Source of the DNA: Hyphomicrobiales bacterium
Lineage (GTDB): Bacteria > Pseudomonadota > Alphaproteobacteria > Rhizobiales > Rhizobiaceae
DNA: 64,000 nt
Direction of reading: 5' to 3'
Assembly: GCA_900466945.1 (NCBI GenBank)
Contig: UBNV01000021.1
Location: 124,001 to 188,000, forward strand
The number at the start of each line of letters is the position of its first letter. Position 1 is the first letter of the stretch. The notes beneath the pieces were generated by a model. The model made no database searches. It saw nothing but the letters and a program-made list of their open reading frames with translations, and was not told where the DNA came from. Shown here one piece after another: positions 26,692-36,188 of this stretch. The translations under genes and the position numbers were made by a program.

Positions 26692-26794
26692 GCACCGGGC
26701 CGCAAATTAAGCCTCAAGCGACGGGCTTGACCGAAATCAAGCAACTGTCTTGCCCAACCTGTTATCTCCGGCACGAAAGTTACAGAGTGCCCCG

Positions 26795-27388
26795 ATGTCC
26801 CTGTCCGCCTTTGCTCTTGCCGTTCTCCTTCTTCTCCTGACGCCCGGGCCGACGAATACCCTGCTCGCCGTCTCGGGCGCAGCGCGTGGCCTCAAGGCAT
26901 CCCTGCCGCTGATCGGCGCCGAGCTCGCGGGCTATCTCACCACCATAGTGCCGCTGGTCTTCCTGGCTGCCCCGCTGCTCGCGGACCAACCTGTCGCCTC
27001 CCTGGTCATCAAGCTCGCCTCGACGCTCTGGGTCCTGCTGCTTGCCGCCCGGCTCTGGACCCGCCCGCCCTCGGCCACAGAGCCCGGTGCAATTACCGCG
27101 GCGACCGTCTACGGCACGACGGTGCTGAATCCCAAAGCCCTGATCATCGGCCTCGCGCTCATTCCCCCCGCCTCCTTCGCAGCACCTGTAACGCTGGTCG
27201 CAACGTTTCCCTACCTGGCGCTCTTCGCGCTGTTAGTGGTGTTCGTCGCGACTTGCTGGTTGAGCGCCGGGGCCGCCATCCTGCGCCGTGTCGCCACCAC
27301 CAATCCGCTGCTCTTCGGTCGCGTCGCCGCAAGCTTCCTCGTCGTCTTCGCCATCAGCCTTGCCGGCCGCGCCATCGGCTGGATTTGA
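26795..27388 (+). CDS. LysE family exporter
   Basis: A 197-residue inner-membrane protein with about five or six helices. The family motif LLLLTPGPTNTLLA near residue 10 is clear, followed by GAARGLKASLPLIGAELAGY. LysE/RhtB proteins export amino acids. The substrate is unknown. The start is the ATG at 26795; an upstream frame extension is not supported. Confidence 0.87.
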   Translation: MSLSAFALAVLLLLLTPGPTNTLLAVSGAARGLKASLPLIGAELAGYLTTIVPLVFLAAPLLADQPVASLVIKLASTLWVLLLAARLWTRPPSATEPGAITAATVYGTTVLNPKALIIGLALIPPASFAAPVTLVATFPYLALFALLVVFVATCWLSAGAAILRRVATTNPLLFGRVAASFLVVFAISLAGRAIGWI

Positions 27389-27485
27389 TCGCCGTCATCC
27401 GCCCCCCTCTTGCGAGCCGTCCGCCCCCGTGCTTAATCGACATTCAATCGATTGAGATCGCTTCTGAAACCTGTGGGAGGGGGAC

Positions 27486-28799
27486 ATGAAGGCAGTGGGG
27501 ACGCGCCTCCTGGCGCTCTGCTTCATCATTCTGGCGCTGGCCGTGCAGCCGGCCCAGGCAGGCTCTGTCGGAGCCGACAAGGTCATGCGCGACTGGTACC
27601 GCCTCGTGCTCGAACTGGTGCGGCACACGCCGACCTATTCGCCACCGGTTGCAAGCCGCGCCTTCGCCTATCTCGGCGTCACCGCTTACGAGGGGCTGGC
27701 CTCCGGCGATCGGACACTGACGTCTCTGGCGGGCCAACTGAATGGCCTCACGCCCGTGCCGCAGCGTGAAGCGGGTCTCGCCTATGACGAAGCCGTCGTC
27801 ATGCAGGCCGCACTCTCCTCCGCCGCTCGCCAGCTCTTCGGCAATACCGGCCCGACCGGTCAGCGCGCCATGAAGCGCATGACGGAAAAGCTTGCCAAGG
27901 AGGTCTCTGCCGGTCTCGCCCCCGATCTCGTCGCCCGAAGCCAGGCCTATGGCGAAAGCGTCACCGCCCATATCCTGAGCTGGTCTGAGGGCGATGGCGG
28001 CGCCAAGGTTGAGAACATGGGCTTCCCGCTGGAGTTCACACTCAACAAGGGGCCTTCGAACTGGGTACCCACGAGCCTGATCAACCAGCAGCAGCTGCCG
28101 CTCTTGCCCAAATGGGGCGAGAACCGGCCCTTCGCAATGGAAACGGGCAATGGCTGCCCCCTTCCGGCACCGCCCGCCTATAGCGAGGAAAAGCGCTCGG
28201 ATTTCTATCAGGAAGCGCTCGAAGTCTACGAGACCGTCAAGAACCTGACTCCGGAACAGCGTGCCGTCGCACGCTTCTGGTCTGATGATCCGATGCTCTC
28301 GCCGACCCCGCCCGGCCATTGGATGGTGATCGGCCTGAAGATCCTCGACGAACGCGAGGCGAGTGCCGCCGAACATGCAGACCTGCTCGCCCGCCTTGGT
28401 GTCACGCTCGCCGACGCCTTCATCGGCTGCTGGCATTCGAAATTCGAATACGACCTGCTTCGCCCCGTCACGTACATCAAGCGCGTGATCGACCCGAAAT
28501 GGGAGCCGATCCTGATCACGCCGCCCTTCCCGGAATATCCGAGCGGCCATTCCACCCAGTCGGGTGCGGCTGCCACCGTCCTGACCGCATTCTTCGGCGA
28601 CAATTTCGCCTTCACCGACAACACGCATGAAAAAGACAAGCTGCCGAACCGGAGCTTCAAGAGCTTCTGGGATGCGGCCGAGGAAGCCGGCATTTCTCGC
28701 CTCTATGGTGGCATCCATTTCCGCGCTGCCATCGATCGCGGCCTCGATCAGGGCCGTTGCATCGGCGAGAAAGCGGTAGCCCTGAGGACACGCGGATGA
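27486..28799 (+). CDS. Vanadium-dependent haloperoxidase / PAP2-like exported protein
   Basis: A 437-residue protein with a signal peptide (cleaved after QAQA-like site near residue 25). The vanadate/phosphate-binding signature of the haloperoxidase and acid phosphatase superfamily is complete: KX6RP at Lys319 to Arg326-Pro327, PSGH at 352-355 (His355), and SRX5H at Ser404-Arg405 with His411. The spacings of 24 and 48 residues fall in the published ranges. Such enzymes bind vanadate and oxidise halides with peroxide, or hydrolyse phosphoesters; sequence cannot decide. The last 4 bases (ATGA) overlap the next gene's start, so both are translated from one mRNA. It would act in the periplasm or outside. 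Confidence 0.87.
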   Translation: MKAVGTRLLALCFIILALAVQPAQAGSVGADKVMRDWYRLVLELVRHTPTYSPPVASRAFAYLGVTAYEGLASGDRTLTSLAGQLNGLTPVPQREAGLAYDEAVVMQAALSSAARQLFGNTGPTGQRAMKRMTEKLAKEVSAGLAPDLVARSQAYGESVTAHILSWSEGDGGAKVENMGFPLEFTLNKGPSNWVPTSLINQQQLPLLPKWGENRPFAMETGNGCPLPAPPAYSEEKRSDFYQEALEVYETVKNLTPEQRAVARFWSDDPMLSPTPPGHWMVIGLKILDEREASAAEHADLLARLGVTLADAFIGCWHSKFEYDLLRPVTYIKRVIDPKWEPILITPPFPEYPSGHSTQSGAAATVLTAFFGDNFAFTDNTHEKDKLPNRSFKSFWDAAEEAGISRLYGGIHFRAAIDRGLDQGRCIGEKAVALRTRG

Positions 28800-30430
28800 G
28801 CGGATCGAGCACCTTCCGCACCTCGCGCATTATTACCTTGGCGACGCTGGTCCTCACGCTGCAGTCCGGCACGGCACTCGCCAATGGCGGCCCGCTGGTT
28901 CCTCGATTTGCCGACGAAACTGCCACGAGCGGCATCGCCAGCACTTATCGCGGCGACTGGGAATTCATGGTCGGCGGCGGTGCCGGCAGCTTCGACTGCA
29001 ATGCCGATGGCTTCCCCGACCTCGTCCTGGTGGGCGGCGAGGACAAGGCGAAATTTTACCTCAACCGCAGCACCCAAGGCGGTGCTCTGAAATTCGAGGA
29101 AAAGGTCTCTGGCCTCGAACTCGACAAGGTGATCGGCGCCTATCCGCTGGATATCGATGGCGACGGGCAGCAGGACGTCGTGCTGCTGCGCTCCGGCGAG
29201 AATGTCGTGATGCGCGGCCTTGGCGAATGCCGCTTCGAACGCGCCAACGAAGCTTGGGCCTTTGACGGCGGCGATGCTTGGTCGACCGCCTTCTCCGCCA
29301 CCTGGGAGCGCGGCAATGCCTGGCCAATACTCGCCATCGGCAACTATATCGACCGCTTCGAGGACTTCGAGCCCTGGGGCTCCTGCACCGACAACTGGCT
29401 GCATCGCCCGACATCGTCGACGGAGCGACGCTTTGCCCCGCCGCTGCCGCTTACCCCCTCTTACTGCCCGTTGTCGATCCTCTTCACCGACTGGAACCGC
29501 TCCGGCACGCCATCGCTACGCGTCTCCAATGACCGCGAATATTACAAGGGTGGCCAGGAGCAGATGTGGCATGTCGAGCCAGGCAAGACGCCGGAGCTCT
29601 ACACCCAGGCCGAAGGCTGGAAATACCTGCGCATCTGGGGCATGGGCATCGCCAGCCACGATATCGATTTCGACGGCTATCCGGAATATTTCCTGACCAG
29701 CATGGCCGACAACAAGCTGCAAAAGCTTGGCGAAATCCCCGCCGATGGCAAGCCGAAGCCCTCCTACAACGACGTTGCGTTCGCCAAGGGCGCGACCGCT
29801 CACCGGCCCTATACCGGCGGCGAGATCCGCCCCTCGACCGCCTGGCACACGGAGTTCGAGGACGTCAACAATGACGGCCGCACCGACCTTTTCGTCGCCA
29901 AGGGCAATGTTGCCGAGATGCCGGACTTTGCCGAAAAGGATCCCAACAACCTGCTCGTCCAGGGCGAGGACGGCAAGTTCATCGAAATGGGCGACAAGGC
30001 CGGCGTCGCCTCGATGGCAAAGGGCCGGGGCGGGGCGCTGGCAGACTTCAATCTCGACGGATTGGTCGATCTCCTTGTCGTCAACCAGGGCTCGCCCGTT
30101 GAAATCTGGCGCAACACGACCGAGGGCGCCGGCCGCTTCCTGCAGATTGCGCTGCGCCAGGAGGGTGCCAACCGGGATGCGGTCGGCGCCTGGATCGAGG
30201 TGAAGACCGGCGACGTGATCCAGCGTCGCGAGGTGACGATTGGCGGTGGCCATGCGGGCGGCAAGACCGGTTGGCACCACGTCGGCCTGGGGGAATTGGC
30301 GGAGACCGAGATCCGCGTGCTTTGGCCGGACGGCGAGGCGAGTGAATGGCAGAAGGTGGCGACCGATGGGTTTTATGTGGTCGAGCGCGGGGTGGCGCCG
30401 AGAGCGTGGAAGCCGGGTGAGGGGTTGTGA
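28796..30430 (+). CDS. CRTAC1 family protein (FG-GAP/VCBS repeats with ASPIC/UnbV domain)
   Basis: A 544-residue exported protein (signal peptide to about residue 30). It has at least five Asp-rich repeats of the FG-GAP/VCBS calcium-loop type, for example DCNADGFPDL, DIDGDGQQDV, DIDFDGYPEY, DVNNDGRTDL and DFNLDGLVDL, indicating a beta-propeller. The C-terminal ~70 residues form an ASPIC/UnbV domain (GAWIEVKTGD, then WHHVGLGELAETEIRVLWPDG). The animal relative CRTAC1 is a secreted calcium-binding protein. The start ATG overlaps the stop of the haloperoxidase-like gene, so the two products are probably made in step and may form one extracytoplasmic complex; the link is inferred. Confidence 0.88.
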   Translation: MSGSSTFRTSRIITLATLVLTLQSGTALANGGPLVPRFADETATSGIASTYRGDWEFMVGGGAGSFDCNADGFPDLVLVGGEDKAKFYLNRSTQGGALKFEEKVSGLELDKVIGAYPLDIDGDGQQDVVLLRSGENVVMRGLGECRFERANEAWAFDGGDAWSTAFSATWERGNAWPILAIGNYIDRFEDFEPWGSCTDNWLHRPTSSTERRFAPPLPLTPSYCPLSILFTDWNRSGTPSLRVSNDREYYKGGQEQMWHVEPGKTPELYTQAEGWKYLRIWGMGIASHDIDFDGYPEYFLTSMADNKLQKLGEIPADGKPKPSYNDVAFAKGATAHRPYTGGEIRPSTAWHTEFEDVNNDGRTDLFVAKGNVAEMPDFAEKDPNNLLVQGEDGKFIEMGDKAGVASMAKGRGGALADFNLDGLVDLLVVNQGSPVEIWRNTTEGAGRFLQIALRQEGANRDAVGAWIEVKTGDVIQRREVTIGGGHAGGKTGWHHVGLGELAETEIRVLWPDGEASEWQKVATDGFYVVERGVAPRAWKPGEGL

Positions 30431-30438
30431 GGGCACCC

Positions 30439-30635
30439 ATCTCCCCCCTTGCGGGGGAGAAAGCAAAATCGAGGAATTGGCCCGATCAGGGCCAAACCTC
30501 AGATTTCGCCAGAGGGGGGGCTTGGTGAGGCCTGCGCCCATGAAACTGTGCCCCTCTCTTGGAAAATCAGAAGTTTAGGCGGCTTGCGCTCGCCTAAGCC
30601 TTCGATCTTCCGTTCTCCCCCACAAGGGGGGAGAT
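30439..30635. repeat. 197-bp element with terminal inverted repeats, copy 1
   Basis: The element starts ATCTCCCCCCTTGCGGGGGA and ends with the near-perfect inverse (ATCTCCCCCCTTGTGGGGGA read on the other strand); about 23 bp match with one mismatch. The interior is shared with the second copy at 31605 in the same orientation (segments such as ATCGAGGAATTGG, GATCAGGGCCAAACCTCAGA, and GCGCTCGCCTAAGCCTTCGA). It has no coding capacity. It looks like a miniature intergenic element of the kind dispersed through rhizobial genomes. Confidence 0.85.
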
Positions 30636-31428
30636 AGGACCCCATAGGCGCCGCGCCCTTCCGCAGCGGGTGGGGAAATCTATTGATGTCAAAAACCCAA
30701 GCTTCGCCCCCGGTCGGGATTGCTCCCTCCGGTTCGGTCTCATGCTTGTCTCGGACGAGGCGCCAGAAGCAACCTGTCTAAGTAGTTTATGTGGCTCCTT
30801 CCGGCGCCTCGTTCGGCGTCTATTCCCGCTGCATGCGTCTCTCTGGCAAGGCGGCGACGGTCCTCGGGATTGCTCCCAAAGAATGACCGGGCGCGGGTCC
30901 GGCTGCGGCGTCATGCGAGATGACACTTCAGCCTGGCCGGTGGCCCGGGAGGTTCCCGCCGGATGGTGCACCATTCCGACCGGGACCCTCGCCCGGGGGA
31001 TGCTGTTCGATCATTGGCGACCGGCCATCATCCCCGCCGTTTTTATCCGCCCCGCCGTCTGGATGTTGGCGACGGCGTGGGCGCCTTGTCTGTGTGCCTC
31101 TGAGGCACGTCCTTCCGATCGGGGGTTTCAGGCGTCCGGCATCCGACCGTCCGCCGTCACTTCCACCCCCTCGTCCGGAGGGAGACCGTTGCAGCGGGCC
31201 GGGGGTCTGTACCTGCGAGAGTACGCGCCCCCGGCGCCGGCCCCGCCTCGCCTGACATCGCATCGTCAGGTGTATCCGAGGGCGGGACGGGATGAGTCTA
31301 CGAGGGTGGAAATGGTGGGGGATGAAAAAATGTGTCGGGGTTTGATTTTGTTAGAGAAACGCTGCGGGACGTCCCCCTTTTTTCCGGCAAATGGAGCGCT
31401 TCTTGCTCCCCGTCGGCCCTCAGAATGC
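30636..31428. other. Long non-coding, GC-rich structured stretch between repeat copies
   Basis: About 790 bases without a convincing gene. Open frames exist on both strands but have compositions rich in Arg, Pro and Gly, no domain and no ribosome-binding site. Visible structure includes a long hairpin at 30757-30810 (GAGGCGCC...GGCGCCTC with further pairing GAAG/CTTC inside) and a 14-base direct repeat TCGGGATTGCTCCC at about 30714-30727 and 30865-30878. Many short GC-rich inverted repeats follow. It could encode a structured RNA or be the remains of a mobile element. Confidence 0.5.
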
Positions 31429-31587
31429 TTGTGTCTGGATCCTCGGGTCAAGCCCGAGGATGACGACCTCCTTGGAGTGGAAGAAGATATTCTCCTCAGG
31501 CGTTGTGCAATGGAAGCGGTAGAGGAGGATACCGTCGCTCCCCCACGCTCCGTCATCCTCGGGCTTGACCCGAGGATCCAAACACAA
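31429..31587. repeat. Nested ~159-bp element with 35-bp inverted ends
   Basis: GTGTCTGGATCCTCGGGTCA and the following GCCCGAGGATGACG at the left end reappear inverted at the right end (31551-31587) with only two or three mismatches over about 35 bases. The core GGATCCTCGGGTCAAGCCCG is itself nearly palindromic. The ~88 bases between hold no gene. This is the common alphaproteobacterial dispersed repeat whose translation gives the artefactual peptide VILGLDPRIQ. Confidence 0.8.
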
Positions 31588-31604
31588 GTGAGGACCGCGG
31601 CCCT

Positions 31605-31800
31605 ATCTCCCCCCTTGCGGGGGAGAAAGCGAAATCGAGGAATTGGCACGATCAGGGCCAAACCTCAGATTTCGCAAGACAGGGGCTCGGTGAGGTATTC
31701 GCCAACGGAACTGTGCCCCTCTCCAGGAAAATCTGAAGTTTAGGGCGCTTGCGCTCGCCTAAGCCTTCGATTTTCCGTCCCCCCCCGCATGGGGGAGGGC
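31605..31800. repeat. 196-bp element with terminal inverted repeats, copy 2
   Basis: The same element as at 30439, in direct orientation. The left end ATCTCCCCCCTTGCGGGGGA is identical. The right end is degraded (CCCCCCCGCATGGGGGAGGG). Interior identity is high over most of its length. Copies 1 and 2 bracket about 970 bases. Confidence 0.85.
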
Positions 31801-31816
31801 CGTTGTGGACGCCTCA

Positions 31817-32179
31817 CTAGGCCTCTTCAACAACCGCCTCTGCCACCCGCTTCTGCACCGACTCGATGCAGTTCTTGGCGCTCGATTTCGACTTGTAGGT
31901 TTCCGAGCGTACCATGATTTCGCCATTGGCAGCGCGGAAGCGCACGAAGGTTTCGCCGTTTTTGGCTTCGTCGATCTCGAACCGATAGCCGCTGCCGGTT
32001 TCCTGCTTGGTAAGGTCGAAGACGGGCGCGGCTGGCGCGTTCTTTTTCAGCGACTCGACGCAGTTCTTCGCGCTGGCCTTGGAGGCGTAGTTTTCCGACC
32101 ACACCATGACCTCGGAATTGTAGACGAACTGGACGCGGAACTCGCCCTTTTCGGTCTTCAGGATCTTGAACTTGTGCAT
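31817..32179 (-). CDS. YegP/DUF1508 family protein, duplicated domain
   Basis: A 120-residue protein made of two ~55-residue copies of the DUF1508 fold. Copy 1 runs FKILKTEKGEFRVQFVYNSE to AKNCVESLKK; copy 2 runs FEIDEAKNGETFVRFRAANG to AKNCIESVQK. The duplicated domain folds as in E. coli YegP, whose function is unknown. It is cytosolic. Immediately downstream (17 bases) lies the second copy of the 197-bp element. Confidence 0.88.
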   Translation of the reverse strand: MHKFKILKTEKGEFRVQFVYNSEVMVWSENYASKASAKNCVESLKKNAPAAPVFDLTKQETGSGYRFEIDEAKNGETFVRFRAANGEIMVRSETYKSKSSAKNCIESVQKRVAEAVVEEA

Positions 32180-32261
32180 GCCCGTCTCCCTCTATGCCTG
32201 TCCATCGGCTTATGATTGCATGCGAATGCTAGCGCGACGGCAGCGGGCGGGCAAGAAGGGC

Positions 32262-32561
32262 TCAAAAACCCTGGAAGAGGAAATCCGTGGCGCCGGTGAT
32301 CTCGTCGGCGCGGGCGGAGAGATCGGCGACCGAGGGGCGGACGGCGGAGACTGGGACCGTCGTGATGAACTGGGTGAGCATCGCAAAGGTTTCGCCATCA
32401 ATGGCCAGGCGCGGGTTGAGGCGCGGAACAAGGGTCGCAACGTCACCGACTGGTGCGAGCGGCACGACCACGCGGGTCGACAGGGCATCCAACAGATTGG
32501 ATTGCACGTCGAGGGCCAGGCTTCCGTCGTTCCCGATGCGGTGAACGTGGAAGCGGGTCAC
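32262..32561 (-). CDS. ccdB: CcdB-type toxin (gyrase poison family)
   Basis: A 99-residue toxin of the CcdB family. FHVHRIGNDGSLALDVQSNL, LSTRVVVPLAP and MLTQFITTVPVS align with the core of F-plasmid CcdB (101 residues). Family members trap DNA gyrase on DNA. The start is a GTG at 32561, two bases after the ccdA stop (TGACCGTG), which explains the tight pairing. The last three residues are Q-G-F where F-plasmid CcdB has W-G-I, a tripeptide needed for killing in that protein, although active homologues with a different first residue exist. Toxicity therefore needs testing. Confidence 0.88.
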   Translation of the reverse strand: MTRFHVHRIGNDGSLALDVQSNLLDALSTRVVVPLAPVGDVATLVPRLNPRLAIDGETFAMLTQFITTVPVSAVRPSVADLSARADEITGATDFLFQGF

Positions 32562-32563
32562 GG

Positions 32564-32794
32564 TCAGGACATTCGGTATTTTGCGAGTGGAAGGCCATGC
32601 TTGGCGACATAGTCGTTGGATGCCTGGATGGCCTCGGCGTTTTCGATCTTCCACCGCCGTTCCTTCTCGGCCTTGATGGCGAGAGCGATGCCTTTCTCGG
32701 CAGCACCCGTGATGTCGAGGCCGAGGGTTTCAGCTTCGGCAATGAGGGCGTCACTGACGGTCAGGTCATGGGCTTTGCGGGCTTCGATCGACAT
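32564..32794 (-). CDS. ccdA: CcdA-type antitoxin
   Basis: A 76-residue antitoxin. The N-terminal part (ALIAEAETLGLDI) would form the ribbon-helix-helix DNA-binding dimer. The C-terminal part W-KIENAEAIQASNDYVAKHGLP is the family's toxin-binding segment. It starts at the ATG at 32794 and is followed by ccdB after 2 bases. CcdA neutralises CcdB and normally represses the operon. The pair is chromosomal here, in an intergenic island of small genes, with no plasmid genes nearby. Confidence 0.87.
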   Translation of the reverse strand: MSIEARKAHDLTVSDALIAEAETLGLDITGAAEKGIALAIKAEKERRWKIENAEAIQASNDYVAKHGLPLAKYRMS

Positions 32795-32896
32795 GGCGCA
32801 ACTCCGAGGATGAGGCATCCTAGCGCAAACCGAGCAAGGCGGGTAGAGCCGCCCTCCACTCCAAACCAAGCTCTCGCGGAGTCAATTCTTTCGACG

Positions 32897-33211
32897 TCAC
32901 CCATCGGTACGGCTCCAGGCGACGGCTGTCGGGGCGTAGTGCCGCATTTCGGCGATCTCGCCGATGAAGGGCCGGATGGCCGCCAGGAAGGGTGGGAAAT
33001 GCGGGCCTTTGCGAAAGCCCTGCAGATGGTCCTCCGTCGAGATCCAGAGGATTCGCAGCGTCAGGCTCGAAGGCTCCTCGACGCAGTGGGAGAGTTCATA
33101 GCCATGGCATTGTGGTGCCGCCTCGAGCTGCGGCGCGGCCAGCCGATAGGCCTCGACGAGCTCGCTCGGCTGATGGGTCTTGAGTTCGTAGCGGATATAT
33201 TCGACGATCAT
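32897..33211 (-). CDS. Antibiotic biosynthesis monooxygenase (ABM) domain protein
   Basis: A 104-residue small dimeric alpha/beta-barrel protein of the ABM superfamily: IVEYIRYELKTHQPSELVEA at the start, a Cys/Gly segment CHGYELSHCVEEPSSLTLRI, and ILWISTEDHLQGF and HFPPFLAAI. Members are cofactor-less quinol monooxygenases or haem-degrading enzymes; here the class is unclear. GGAGGA precedes the ATG at 33211. The divergent HxlR gene probably controls it. Confidence 0.8.
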   Translation of the reverse strand: MIVEYIRYELKTHQPSELVEAYRLAAPQLEAAPQCHGYELSHCVEEPSSLTLRILWISTEDHLQGFRKGPHFPPFLAAIRPFIGEIAEMRHYAPTAVAWSRTDG

Positions 33212-33323
33212 CTTCAGCGTCCTCCGGTTGTGAAAACGCATGCTGGCCAAAAACTGCGAGCATGCAAGGGCTTACCTGGAGGTTAGGGCCCGCCGCCGCG
33301 GGCAAGGCCAGAAGGGATATCCG

Positions 33324-33683
33324 GTGGACACAGACAAGATGCGCGACTGTCCGGTCATGGCGACGATCGAGGTGATCGGCGGCAAGTGGAAGCCGAGGAT
33401 CCTCTGGCGGCTGCGCGATGGGCCGGCCACCTTCGGCGACCTGCGCCGCTATGTGGGCGTGTCCGAAAAGGTTCTGTCGGAGAATCTGGTCGCCCTGCAG
33501 CGAGACGGCATCGTCTCACGCCATCCCTTGAAAGAGGGCGACATGGTCTATGTCGAATATGACTATACCGGTTACGGTCGCTCGCTCGTGCCGGTGCTCG
33601 ACGCCATGGGCTGCTGGGGTCTTGGGCATGATGCGAGAAAATCTGAGCGGTCGGACGCTGCCTTGACGACGTTCGTCGTGTGA
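33324..33683 (+). CDS. HxlR family transcriptional regulator
   Basis: A 119-residue winged-helix regulator: CPVMATIEVIGGKWKPRILW, RRYVGVSEKVLSENLVAL and YTGYGRSLVPVLDAMGCWG are the HxlR core. The Cys just before the first helix is the conserved redox-sensing position known from YodB/HypR. The GTG at 33324, with GAAGGG eight bases upstream, is the likely start; an ATG at 33339 would remove the first five residues. It is divergent from the ABM monooxygenase gene across 112 bases, the usual arrangement for a quinone- or electrophile-responsive pair. Confidence 0.88.
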   Translation: MDTDKMRDCPVMATIEVIGGKWKPRILWRLRDGPATFGDLRRYVGVSEKVLSENLVALQRDGIVSRHPLKEGDMVYVEYDYTGYGRSLVPVLDAMGCWGLGHDARKSERSDAALTTFVV

Positions 33684-33700
33684 GCTGAGACGCCAAAAGG

Positions 33701-33722
33701 AAAACGCCGGCTTTCGCCGGCG
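33701..33722 (-). terminator. Rho-independent terminator of lepA
   Basis: On the minus strand CGCCGGCGAAAGCCGGCG forms a 7-bp stem with a 4-base loop, followed by TTTTCCTTTT, 13 bases after the lepA stop. The plus-strand gene ending at 33683 could use the same stem. Confidence 0.82.
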
Positions 33723-33734
33723 CCAACTTTGTTC

Positions 33735-35555
<1,821 letters not shown>

Positions 35556-35813
35556 GGCTCGCGCATATAGCAGCGAGGCCTTGTATCGCAAAGCGGAAAG
35601 ATCGGGTTTTGCAGGCGATCACGGCGGTTTTGACGTCGCAGGCAGGCCGCGTGCCGCTCGATCCTGGCCGTTGTCAGAGGCGGGCCTGTCGTCAATAGTG
35701 GGTGGGGCCCGAAAAATCTTTTGGTCGTTGTCGATTCCGATGTCCGAGCCGCGTCTCTTCATCGACGGGATCGATCGACGATGCCGCAAGGGCCCGAAGG
35801 AGGGGCGAAGACG

Positions 35814-36176
35814 ATGCAATACCTGCTGCTGATCTACGAAAACGAAGAAATCTTTGGCGGGCCGGACAAGACCGGGCCGATCATGGCCGATCTCGGGCCG
35901 CGCCATTTCGCCTTCAGCCACGAACTGGGCGAGAAGATGCATGCGGGCGCCGGGCTGAAGGGCACGGAGGCGGCCACCACCGTGCGCACCACGGGTGGCA
36001 AGCAGACGATCCATGACGGTCCCTTTGCCGAAACGCGCGAACAGCTTGGCGGCTTTTATCTCGTGGAAGCGGAGGACCTCGATGCGGCCATCGCGATCGC
36101 CAGAAAGGTGCCGCTCGGCAAGGATGGCGCCATCGAAGTCCGGCCGCTCTTGCCGATGCCGCCGGGCCTGCGATGA
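35814..36176 (+). CDS. YciI-related DGPF-domain protein
   Basis: A 120-residue dimeric alpha/beta-barrel protein of the YCII/DGPF family: MQYLLLIYENE at the start and, near residue 67, HDGPFAETREQLGGFYLVEA, which contains the eponymous DGPF. The gene ends 12 bases before an ECF42-type sigma factor, the standard partner of DGPF proteins, so the protein probably acts with it as a regulator or target. Strong ribosome-binding sequence GGAGGGG precedes the ATG. Confidence 0.9.
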   Translation: MQYLLLIYENEEIFGGPDKTGPIMADLGPRHFAFSHELGEKMHAGAGLKGTEAATTVRTTGGKQTIHDGPFAETREQLGGFYLVEAEDLDAAIAIARKVPLGKDGAIEVRPLLPMPPGLR

Positions 36177-36188
36177 AGCGTTGAGACG

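Noticed and set aside
30670-31743. A 357-codon open frame on the plus strand between repeat copies
   Set aside because: It crosses both repeat elements, gives the known artefactual peptide VILGLDPRIQ, has no ribosome-binding site and no domain. Composition is not protein-like.
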